The position numbers were made by a program, and so were the translations under genes. Positions 8,793 through 15,963 of a stretch of 64,000 nucleotides of DNA are shown piece after piece. The stretch covers positions 1 to 64,000 of the forward strand of contig CAKOXW010000001.1 in assembly GCA_934130375.1 (NCBI GenBank). Reading direction: 5' to 3'. Within the stretch, counting starts at the first letter, position 1. Every line of letters begins with the position of its first letter. Under the pieces are notes generated by a model, which was not told where the DNA came from, made no database searches, and was given only the letters and a program-made list of their open reading frames with translations. This stretch comes from an uncultured Bacilli bacterium (GTDB lineage: Bacteria > Bacillota_I > Bacilli_A > RF39 > UBA660).

Positions 8793-10034
8793 ATGGCTGG
8801 AATTGTTATGGAAGGTAAAAAGGATTTATCTATTTCAACTGAGATAGTAGATGTTAGTAATCCTTCTAAGGTATATGTTCCTCTTATAAATTGTGGTGTT
8901 TTATGTACTGCAACAGCAAAAAAAGGTAAAAAAGTAAAAAAAGGTACTAAGATTGGTATTAGAAAAGATTTAGATTTTCCTATATTATCACCAGTAAGTG
9001 GTACAGTTTTAGATATTAAAGAATGTTTATATTTAAGTGGAGAAAAAGTACCATGTGTTGTTATATCTAATGATAAATTAGAAAAAACTGTTTCTAAAAA
9101 ATTAGTAAAAGACTTAACTTCATACTCTAAGGATGAATTTATTGAATTATTAAGAAAATGTGCTGTAACTGGTATGGGTGGTAGTGATTTTCCTACATTT
9201 ATAAAATATAAGTCTGATTTAAAAATATTAATTGTTAATGCAGTTGAGTGCGAACCTTATTTAACTGCTGATACTATGCTTGCAAGATTAAAGAGTGAAG
9301 AAATATTAGAGTGTATTTCTGCTATTATGAAAATAAATGGTATTAAGAAATGTTTTATTGCATATAAGGAAAATAATAGTGTTGTAAGAGATGCTTTTGA
9401 ACCTTATATTAATGAATATAAAGATATATTATTAAAACCAGTTAAAAATATTTATCCTGCTGGTTGGGAGAGAAGTGTAGTTAAGAGCGTTTTATCTCTT
9501 GATTATGATAAATATCCAAGTGAAATTGGAGTTGTTGTAAATAATATTTCTACTATTTATGCAATTTATAAAGCATTAAAATATCAAAGAAAAGCAACAA
9601 AGAGAATAGTAACTCTATCAGGCGAAGGATTTAATGAACCCGTTAATATACTTGCAAAATATGGTACTGAGCTTGGACCTATAGTAAGAAAATTAGGTAA
9701 ATATAAAGTAAGTTCTAGAATAGTTGCTGGTGGACCTATGATGGGTAAGGCATTAATGAATGATAATGTAGTAGTTACTGCTAATTTAAATGGATTATTA
9801 TTTTTAAAAGATTTAAAAGAAGAAGTTAATAATTGTATGGGTTGCGGAAGATGTATAAAAGTATGTCCTCAAAAATTATGTCCAGTATTTATTATGAAAA
9901 ATTTAAATAATATAGATAAACTTAAGGACTTTCATCCAGAATTATGTGTTGAATGTGGATTATGTTCATATATATGTCCTTCTAAATTAGGACTTAGAGA
10001 TGCAGTTATTATGGCTAAGAAGAAGGTGAAATAA
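8793..10034 (+). CDS. rnfC: Rnf complex subunit RnfC (NADH/flavin-binding, two 4Fe-4S clusters)
   Basis: 413 residues. Rnf couples ferredoxin:NAD+ electron transfer to Na+ or H+ pumping. GMGGSDFPTFIK near residue 130 and NAVECEP near 150 are the NADH/FMN-binding signatures shared with complex I 51-kDa subunits. Two ferredoxin-type motifs, CMGCGRCIKVCP and CVECGLCSYICP, lie near residues 350 and 390. ATG 8793 is chosen because AAAGGAG at 8778-8784 is well spaced for it; a GTG at 8784 would sit inside that site. The stop overlaps the start of rnfD by one base. It heads the rnf operon. Confidence 0.95.
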   Translation: MAGIVMEGKKDLSISTEIVDVSNPSKVYVPLINCGVLCTATAKKGKKVKKGTKIGIRKDLDFPILSPVSGTVLDIKECLYLSGEKVPCVVISNDKLEKTVSKKLVKDLTSYSKDEFIELLRKCAVTGMGGSDFPTFIKYKSDLKILIVNAVECEPYLTADTMLARLKSEEILECISAIMKINGIKKCFIAYKENNSVVRDAFEPYINEYKDILLKPVKNIYPAGWERSVVKSVLSLDYDKYPSEIGVVVNNISTIYAIYKALKYQRKATKRIVTLSGEGFNEPVNILAKYGTELGPIVRKLGKYKVSSRIVAGGPMMGKALMNDNVVVTANLNGLLFLKDLKEEVNNCMGCGRCIKVCPQKLCPVFIMKNLNNIDKLKDFHPELCVECGLCSYICPSKLGLRDAVIMAKKKVK

Positions 10035-11464
10035 TGAAATCAAAGAAGATTAATGGACCACATATTAAAGATAGTGATACAACAAGTAAAATAATGACAA
10101 GGCTTTTAATAGCGCTTGCTCCAATAGTATGTTTTGCACTATTCAAAAATTCATTTATGGCATATTTCTATTCAGAAATATCTGTATTTAAAGCATTGCA
10201 TCCAATATTTATAATTTTAGTTGCAATAATTACTTCATATGCATCTGAAATATTATATTTTAGATTAGCACTTAAACATACACTAAGAAAATCCTTGTCA
10301 TTAACAAGAGATTCATTTACAATAATACCAGGCTTGTTTTTAGCGCTTATTATACCTATTAATACACCACTTTGGATTGTTGCAATAGGAGCCTTTTGTG
10401 CGAATATAATAGGTAAAATGCTATTTGGTGGCTTTGGTCAAAATATATTTAACCCAGCATTAATTGGATATTTAATAATATATGCATCATATGGTGCTTT
10501 AATGGGAAATACTCTATCAGGTTTAGATACAGTTGCAACTGCAACACCACTTGCTAATTTGGCTAGTCTAAATTATTATGGAACTTATGAAACAGTTGTT
10601 GGTACATATGGCTCTTTACTTAACTTTTTATGTGGTTCAATTCCTGGTACATTAGGTGAAGTATCTAAATTGTTAATTATAATTGCGTTTATATATTTAA
10701 CAGTTACAAAAACTATAAAATGGAGAATACCAACATTTTATATAGCGACAGTATTTATAATTACATTAGTAATTGGTCTTAATAGTGATATGGGTATTTG
10801 GTATCCAGTATTTCATATTTTAAGTGGAGGACTCTTATTTGGTGCGGTATTTATGGCAACAGATCCAGTTACAAGTCCAATTACAAATATAGGTAAAGTA
10901 TTTTATGGTATCGCACTTGGTATATTAACTGTGTCATTAAGATTTTTTACATCATACCCAGAAGGATGCGCAACAAGCATACTATGTATGAATATCTTAG
11001 TGCCTGTATTTGATAAAATCGGTGTATATTTAAAATACAATATAAAAAGAATTTATATACCAATAATTATTTCATTATTACTTATTTCTTGTGTATCTAT
11101 TAGTGCTATAAATAAAATAAGTGATGCTAAGAAGGGTAATGATAATATTATTAATGAGAAAGTAAAAATAGATAATGTAAAAGTAGATGGTGATAAGAAA
11201 GTTTACTCAGTTTCATCTAAAGGATGGGGTGTTGTAAAGGCTGATGTTGAAGTGGTTGATAAGAAAATTATTTCAATTATAGTAACTGATAGTAAGGGTG
11301 AAACACAATGGAGTGAAATAGAGAAGAATAACTATATTTATAAAGTAGTTTCTAATCAAGAAAATATTGATGATTTAGATGCTGTTAGTGGAAGTACTTT
11401 CTCATCAGATGCACTTAAAAATATGGTTAAAAAAGTTATGGAGGAAGAGTTAAATGAAAAATAG
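10034..11464 (+). CDS. rnfD: RnfD fused to a C-terminal RnfG-like FMN-binding domain
   Basis: 476 residues, about 150 longer than ordinary RnfD. Residues 1 to ~330 form the polytopic RnfD membrane protein, including the covalent-FMN motif region TATPL (T171) and ending in MNILVPVFDK. A further hydrophobic helix follows (IYIPIIISLLLISCVSISA, about 343-361), then a soluble domain of ~110 residues. That domain ends in SGSTFS (S452-S457), which matches the RnfG/NqrC flavinylation motif [ST]GA[ST]x[ST] except for Ala to Ser. So RnfD and RnfG functions appear fused in one chain. No separate full-length rnfG exists in the operon. The fusion is seen directly; electron flow through it is inferred. Confidence 0.88.
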   Translation: MKSKKINGPHIKDSDTTSKIMTRLLIALAPIVCFALFKNSFMAYFYSEISVFKALHPIFIILVAIITSYASEILYFRLALKHTLRKSLSLTRDSFTIIPGLFLALIIPINTPLWIVAIGAFCANIIGKMLFGGFGQNIFNPALIGYLIIYASYGALMGNTLSGLDTVATATPLANLASLNYYGTYETVVGTYGSLLNFLCGSIPGTLGEVSKLLIIIAFIYLTVTKTIKWRIPTFYIATVFIITLVIGLNSDMGIWYPVFHILSGGLLFGAVFMATDPVTSPITNIGKVFYGIALGILTVSLRFFTSYPEGCATSILCMNILVPVFDKIGVYLKYNIKRIYIPIIISLLLISCVSISAINKISDAKKGNDNIINEKVKIDNVKVDGDKKVYSVSSKGWGVVKADVEVVDKKIISIIVTDSKGETQWSEIEKNNYIYKVVSNQENIDDLDAVSGSTFSSDALKNMVKKVMEEELNEK

Positions 11465-11543
11465 TATTAAATCAATTTTAACTCTTACTATAACAGCATT
11501 TGTATGTTCACTACTTATCTATTTAGTATGGAGGATTTTATGA
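11454..11543 (+). CDS. 29-residue single-helix membrane ORF in the rnfG position
   Basis: ATG 11454 to TGA 11541-11543 encodes a peptide that starts MKNSIKSILTLTITAF and ends VWRIL: a Lys-containing start and one transmembrane helix. GGAAGAG at 11443-11449 is a suitable ribosome binding site inside the end of rnfD, and the TGA overlaps the rnfE ATG as ATGA. Its position and character match the N-terminal anchor of RnfG. It may be a remnant of an rnfG whose flavin domain moved to RnfD, a small Rnf subunit, or only a coupling ORF. Not confirmed as expressed. Confidence 0.5.
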   Translation: MKNSIKSILTLTITAFVCSLLIYLVWRIL

Positions 11544-12163
11544 AAAAGGTAATTAATTATTTATTTAATGAAAATCCAGTATTTGTAACAGTATTAGGTT
11601 TATGTTCAACACTTGCTGTTACTAATACATTTGAAAGATCTTATATGATGGGTTTTGTAGTACTTTTAATATTAGTTCTATCAAATGTAGTTGTATCTTT
11701 ATTAAGAAAAATAGTTAATGAAGAAATTAGAATACCAGTTTATATAATAATTATATCTACTCTTGTAACAGTAGTAGAGTTACTTCTTAAGAAGTATAGT
11801 GCTTCTTTATATGATGCATTTGGAATATATTTACCTTTAATAGTAGTTAATTGTATTATTCTTGGTAGAGCATTATCATATGCTTCTAAAAATAAAGTAT
11901 TAGATAGTTTTAAAGATGGTCTTAAAACAGGTTTATCATATTTAGTTGCAATATCAATAATTGGTTTTTTAAGAGAAGTACTTGGTAATGGTACATTAAC
12001 TGTTATGAACGATATATCTACATTTACAGGCTATAGAGAAGTAATTCATATATTTAATGGTAGTATATTACCAAACCATTTATTTTTAACTAGTGGAGGA
12101 GCATTTATCTTACTAGGATTTCTAATTGCATTTATAAATAAATTAAGAAAGAAGGAATCATAA
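11540..12163 (+). CDS. rnfE: Rnf complex membrane subunit RnfE
   Basis: 207 residues, six predicted membrane helices. The family signature NPVFVTVLGLCSTLAVT near residue 10 is clear, as is the second-half pattern KYSASLYDAFGIYLPLIVVNC. RnfA and RnfE form the pseudo-symmetric membrane core that holds the central 2Fe-2S cluster; Cys is present in GLCSTLAV and VVNCIIL. ATG 11540 is preceded by GGAGG at 11530-11534. An in-frame ATG at 11504 lies within the preceding small ORF and lacks a ribosome binding site. Confidence 0.94.
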   Translation: MKKVINYLFNENPVFVTVLGLCSTLAVTNTFERSYMMGFVVLLILVLSNVVVSLLRKIVNEEIRIPVYIIIISTLVTVVELLLKKYSASLYDAFGIYLPLIVVNCIILGRALSYASKNKVLDSFKDGLKTGLSYLVAISIIGFLREVLGNGTLTVMNDISTFTGYREVIHIFNGSILPNHLFLTSGGAFILLGFLIAFINKLRKKES

Positions 12164-12726
12164 TGAGTTTATTTTCAATATTCACAACTGCTTTAATAGC
12201 AGAAAACGTAATACTAACTAAATTCTTAGGAATATGCTCATTCTTAGGAACTTCAAATAAAGAAAAAAATGCAATTGGAATGGGAATATCAGTTACATTT
12301 GTAACACTTATATCAACAATATTAACATATTTAATAAATAAATATATCTTAATACCAACTAATAGTACATATTTACAAACAATTACTTTTATCCTTGTTA
12401 TTGCTTGTTTTGTACAAATTACCGAACTAATAGTAAAAAAATACTTCGTAAGTTTATATAAGGCATTAGGAATATATTTACCACTTATTACTACAAACTG
12501 TGCAGTCTTTGGAATTCTTTTAAATAATGCGAAACTAGGTTACGACTTTATAACCGCTATTGTATATGCTTTAGGGTCATCTCTTGGCTTTGTACTTGTT
12601 TTATATATTTTCTCGCTACTTAGAGAAAAAATAGAAAATAATGATATATTGCCATCATTTAAAGGAATACCAATCGCACTTATAACTGCAGGTATTATTG
12701 CACTTATATTTGGAAGACTTGTATAA
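12163..12726 (+). CDS. rnfA: Rnf complex membrane subunit RnfA
   Basis: 187 residues, six predicted helices, typical length. The N-terminal ALIAENVILTKFLGICSFLG and the internal KYFVSLYKALGIYLPLITTNCAVFG are the conserved RnfA half-repeats; the cysteines in GICSF and TNCAV correspond to those that hold the core iron-sulfur cluster with RnfE. The start codon shares one base with the rnfE stop (TAATG) behind GAAGGAA. Confidence 0.95.
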   Translation: MSLFSIFTTALIAENVILTKFLGICSFLGTSNKEKNAIGMGISVTFVTLISTILTYLINKYILIPTNSTYLQTITFILVIACFVQITELIVKKYFVSLYKALGIYLPLITTNCAVFGILLNNAKLGYDFITAIVYALGSSLGFVLVLYIFSLLREKIENNDILPSFKGIPIALITAGIIALIFGRLV

Positions 12727-12836
12727 TGGGTATTATCTTAGTAATAGGTTTATCAATATTATTTATAATTTTATCTAAGAAAAATAAATGTAATAACAAA
12801 TGCAATTTATGTAGTGGCTGTGAGGTGAAGAAATGA
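12726..12836 (+). CDS. 36-residue membrane microprotein with a four-cysteine cluster, between rnfA and rnfB
   Basis: ATG 12726 (overlapping the rnfA stop by one base) to TGA 12834-12836 (overlapping the rnfB start as ATGA). The product has one hydrophobic helix (GIILVIGLSILFIIL) followed by KKNK and the motif C22-x3-C26-x2-C29-x2-C32, then EVKK. The layout of an anchor plus a Cys cluster resembles the FeoB-associated cysteine-rich membrane proteins, and the four Cys could hold a metal or 4Fe-4S cluster. The overlapping starts and stops on both sides argue that it is translated. A role as a small Rnf electron-transfer or assembly subunit is inference. Confidence 0.65.
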   Translation: MGIILVIGLSILFIILSKKNKCNNKCNLCSGCEVKK

Positions 12837-13096
12837 TTGGAGTAATATATTTCACTATTATTGCATGCGTCTTATCAATAGTTATAACTATTCTTAATAA
12901 TTACTTGTTTAAGAATAACAAGGAAGAAGAGATATTAAAGATGTTACCTGGTTATAATTGTGGAGCATGTGGATTTGGAAGTTGTAGTGGTATGATGCAT
13001 GCTTTAATGAAAGATAAGAATGCAATTAATAAATGTAGAGTATGTAAGAATAAAGAAGAAATAATTAAATTTTTAGGTGATATAAATGAAAAATAA
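12833..13096 (+). CDS. rnfB: Minimal RnfB: membrane anchor plus one 4Fe-4S domain
   Basis: 87 residues, whereas RnfB is usually about 270-330 residues or more. An N-terminal helix (residues 3-21) is followed by the RnfB-type 4Fe-4S domain with LPGYNCGACGFGSC; ligands would be C43, C46, C51 and C68. The ferredoxin-like domains that normally follow are absent, and the downstream frame is a different protein rather than a displaced C-terminus, so this is not a simple frameshift. GAGGTG precedes ATG 12833. It probably relays electrons from ferredoxin to the rest of the complex. Confidence 0.88.
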   Translation: MIGVIYFTIIACVLSIVITILNNYLFKNNKEEEILKMLPGYNCGACGFGSCSGMMHALMKDKNAINKCRVCKNKEEIIKFLGDINEK

Positions 13097-13883
13097 TTGT
13101 AGAGTAGTGTCATTTATAGTAGTATTTTTAATACTATCTATGAGTTGTGGTGCGATTATATATTTTAATAATTATTTTAAAGAAGCAAAGGATGAAGAGA
13201 AAATTGAAAAAATATTTGTAAATATTGATGATGATGCGACTAAAGAATTATTTTTAAATTTATATAAGAGTAATCATTTAGAATATGTTTCTAAATTAGA
13301 AAGTGATATTGATAATTTTAATGTACTTAGTAGTGATACTAAACTTGATATAGCGTTTAATGCATTAAAAAGAGAATTAAATGATGTTTATGCATCTGGT
13401 ATTGAACTTAAGTATATAGATGATTATTTTAAAAATACATTTAAAGATATTATATATTTTAATAAGGAAAGTATTATGTGCGCTACTTGCAAAAAAGAAT
13501 TATTTATCTATGATAGCAAAAATAATAAATATATTTATAATGAAGCACATAAATATCATGAAATGTATGAATCACTTAATTTTTATACTAAAGTAGTAGA
13601 TATTAAAAATAGGAATAATACATATGTAGTAACTTATGTTAATTTATGGACTGACCCATTTTCAAAAGCACTAGGTGTTGATAGAGCATATTCAAGTTAT
13701 AATGATGCGGTTAATAAGGAAAATGCAATATATAAATCTAATGATGATAAGAATATGTATACGGAAGCAGAAAATGAAATAAATAATAATTATGATTTAT
13801 ATAAAGATAAAATGCATAAATATACATATACATTTGAAAAAATAGATGATATTTATAAGATTGTAAGTTTAAGTTTTAAATAA
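13086..13883 (+). CDS. Membrane-anchored extracytoplasmic protein at the end of the rnf operon, function unknown
   Basis: 265 residues. A hydrophobic N-terminal helix (residues 8-27, SFIVVFLILSMSCGAIIYF) is followed by a Lys/Asp-rich extracytoplasmic domain with C132-x2-C135 (CATC). No family recognised. Cys21 lies near the end of the helix, but the surrounding SMSCG is only a weak lipobox. The gene overlaps rnfB by 11 bases, so it is co-translated with the Rnf genes. It could be an accessory protein of the complex, or simply the last gene of the transcript. Confidence 0.75.
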   Translation: MKNNCRVVSFIVVFLILSMSCGAIIYFNNYFKEAKDEEKIEKIFVNIDDDATKELFLNLYKSNHLEYVSKLESDIDNFNVLSSDTKLDIAFNALKRELNDVYASGIELKYIDDYFKNTFKDIIYFNKESIMCATCKKELFIYDSKNNKYIYNEAHKYHEMYESLNFYTKVVDIKNRNNTYVVTYVNLWTDPFSKALGVDRAYSSYNDAVNKENAIYKSNDDKNMYTEAENEINNNYDLYKDKMHKYTYTFEKIDDIYKIVSLSFK

Positions 13884-13899
13884 AAAATTATTAAAAGTA

Positions 13900-13927
13900 T
13901 TAACAAAGTTAAAAAATATGATATAAT
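13900..13927 (+). promoter_or_regulatory. Promoter of the aspS T-box leader
   Basis: TTAACA at 13900-13905, a 16-bp spacer and TATAAT at 13922-13927; transcription would start near 13934, just before the T-box leader. Confidence 0.7.
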
Positions 13928-13932
13928 ATTTA

Positions 13933-14124
13933 CATAATTTGTTTTGAGATTAGTAGTAATAATTAATTTTTAAGAGAGATGTTGGTTGGTGAGAAGCATT
14001 AAATTAATATTATGAATGACACTCATGTAATAGCAAATCGTTAATTACGTTATAATTAAAGTGCACGTATGTGAAATAAGGTGGTACCGTTCTTATGAAC
14101 CCTTATACTAAGTGCACTTTTTAT
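13933..14124 (+). promoter_or_regulatory. T-box leader, aspartate-specific, controlling aspS
   Basis: The leader contains the T-box core AGGTGGTACCG at 14079-14089, whose bulge pairs with the NCCA end of uncharged tRNA. A specifier GAC (Asp) is visible at 14018-14020, matching the downstream AspRS gene. The competing terminator is built from AAAGTGCAC (14058-14066) and GTGCACTTT (14112-14120) with inner pairs ATAAGG/CCTTAT. Uncharged tRNA-Asp would stabilise the antiterminator and switch on aspS. The specifier position is my reading of the leader, not a computed fold. Confidence 0.9.
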
Positions 14125-14141
14125 TATTTTAAGGAGGAAAT

Positions 14142-15875
14142 ATGAAAGGAAATATGTATAGGGATATTTATTGTGGAGAGGTTACTAGTGAATATGTAGG
14201 TAAAACATTAAAACTAGCAGGATGGGTTAATTCTATTCGTAATCTTGGAAGTTTAGTATTTATTACATTAAGAGATGAAACTGGTATTGTTCAATTAATA
14301 TCTGAAGAAGTAGAAAAGTATACTAATATTACAAAAGAAAGTACAGTAACTGTTACAGGTACAGTAAGAAGAAGAACTGATGATATGATTAATCCAAATA
14401 TGAAAACAGGAGAGGTAGAAGTACTTTTATCTAGTTTAGAAGTCTTAGGTGAGTGTTTGCCTGTATTGCCATTTGAAGTTAATCAATCTAAAGATAGTTT
14501 AGAGGAAACTAGATTAAAATATAGATATTTAGATTTAAGAAATAAAGAAGTTCATGAGAATATATTATTTAGAAGTAGAGTAATAGATTTTATTAGACAA
14601 ACTATGAAAAGTATGGATTTTGTTGAAATACAAACACCTATTGTAACTGCAACTAGTCCAGAAGGCGCGAGAGATTTTATAATACCTTCAAGAAAATTTA
14701 AAGGTAAATTCTATGCTCTTCCACAAGCACCTCAAATATTTAAACAATTATTAATGGTATCTGGATTTAATAAGTATTTTCAAATCGCACCATGTTTTAG
14801 AGATGAGGACCCAAGAAGTGATAGATTATATGGAGAATTTTATCAATTAGACTTTGAAATGTCTTTCGCAACAGATGAAGATGTTTATGCAGTTGGTGAA
14901 AAAGTATTTTATGATATATTTACTAAGTTTGGTAATAAGAAAGTATCTAATAAACCATTTGTTAGAATTCCATATCGTGAAGCAATATTAAAATATGGTT
15001 CTGATAAACCAGATTTAAGAAATCCATTAATTATTGAAGATATTACTAATATATTAGAAAAGAGTTCTTTTGAGCCATTTAAAAATACTACAATAAGATG
15101 TATTAAGGTTAGTAATTTAGAGAAACCTAACTCATGGTACAAGAGTATTGAAGAGTATGTTAGAAGTATTGGTGCTATACTTGGTTATATCAAGGTTACT
15201 AGTGAGGGATTTAAATCTAGTTTAGATAAGTTCTTTGATGATGAGATTAGAAATAATTTAAAAGAAAGATTAAATTTAAAAGAAAATGATACAGTATTTA
15301 TTATTGCTGATAAAGAAAAATGTGCGAAAATGATGGGTATGTTAAGAACTAAGTTAGGTGTTGAACTTGATTTAATTGATAAAGATAAGTTTGAATTTTG
15401 TATTGTAAATGATTTTCCATTTTATGAGAAGGATGATGATGGTAATATAGAGTTTTCTCATAATCCATTTAGTATGCCTCAAGGAGGTATGGATGCTCTT
15501 AATAATATGGATCCTTATGATATAAAGGCATATCAATATGATTTTGTATGTAATGGTTATGAAATGGCTTCTGGTGGTGTTCGTAATCATAGTCCTGAAA
15601 TATTAAAGAAAGCATTTGCAATTGCTGGATATCCAGAAGATGTAGTTAAGAAAAAATTCCCAAGCTTGTATGAAGCATTTAAGTATGGAGCGCCTCCTCA
15701 TGCTGGTATGGCTCCTGGTATTGATAGAATTCTTATGCTTTTAAAGGATGAAACTAATATTCGTGAAGTAGTACCTTTCCCTCTTGCAGCAAATGGATCT
15801 GATGCGATGATGGGTTGTCCTGGTGAAGTGTTTGAAAAACAATTACAAGAAACACATATTAAAATAAGAGACTAG
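14142..15875 (+). CDS. aspS: Aspartyl-tRNA synthetase
   Basis: 577 residues, bacterial-type class II AspRS. The N-terminal OB-fold includes GWVNSIRNLGSLVFITLRD. Motif 2 is visible as PCFRDEDPRSDR...EFYQLDFEMSF around residue 225, the GAD insertion follows, and motif 3 is GMAPGIDRILMLL near residue 530. ATG 14142 follows AGGAGG at 14132-14137 with 4 bases between; a second in-frame ATG at 14154 is also possible. Expression is controlled by the upstream T-box. Confidence 0.97.
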   Translation: MKGNMYRDIYCGEVTSEYVGKTLKLAGWVNSIRNLGSLVFITLRDETGIVQLISEEVEKYTNITKESTVTVTGTVRRRTDDMINPNMKTGEVEVLLSSLEVLGECLPVLPFEVNQSKDSLEETRLKYRYLDLRNKEVHENILFRSRVIDFIRQTMKSMDFVEIQTPIVTATSPEGARDFIIPSRKFKGKFYALPQAPQIFKQLLMVSGFNKYFQIAPCFRDEDPRSDRLYGEFYQLDFEMSFATDEDVYAVGEKVFYDIFTKFGNKKVSNKPFVRIPYREAILKYGSDKPDLRNPLIIEDITNILEKSSFEPFKNTTIRCIKVSNLEKPNSWYKSIEEYVRSIGAILGYIKVTSEGFKSSLDKFFDDEIRNNLKERLNLKENDTVFIIADKEKCAKMMGMLRTKLGVELDLIDKDKFEFCIVNDFPFYEKDDDGNIEFSHNPFSMPQGGMDALNNMDPYDIKAYQYDFVCNGYEMASGGVRNHSPEILKKAFAIAGYPEDVVKKKFPSLYEAFKYGAPPHAGMAPGIDRILMLLKDETNIREVVPFPLAANGSDAMMGCPGEVFEKQLQETHIKIRD

Positions 15876-15890
15876 TTCTCTTTTTTCTTT
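15866..15890 (+). terminator. Terminator of aspS
   Basis: 6-bp stem AAGAGA/TCTCTT (15866-15871 with 15877-15882), loop CTAGT, then a T-run to 15890. Confidence 0.75.
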
Positions 15891-15918
15891 GAGTATTCGT
15901 GGGCTTTATTAGTTTTTA

Positions 15919-15948
15919 TTGCAAAAGTATAAATAAATATTATATAAT
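15919..15948 (+). promoter_or_regulatory. Promoter of the LRR/transglutaminase gene
   Basis: TTGCAA at 15919-15924, an 18-bp spacer and TATAAT at 15943-15948. Confidence 0.65.
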
Positions 15949-15963
15949 TGAATTGGTGATACT

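Noticed and set aside
15899..15908. TCGTGGGCTT after aspS, repeated near 63985
   Set aside because: Only about ten bases are shared, with unrelated flanks; not enough to call a repeat or attachment site.
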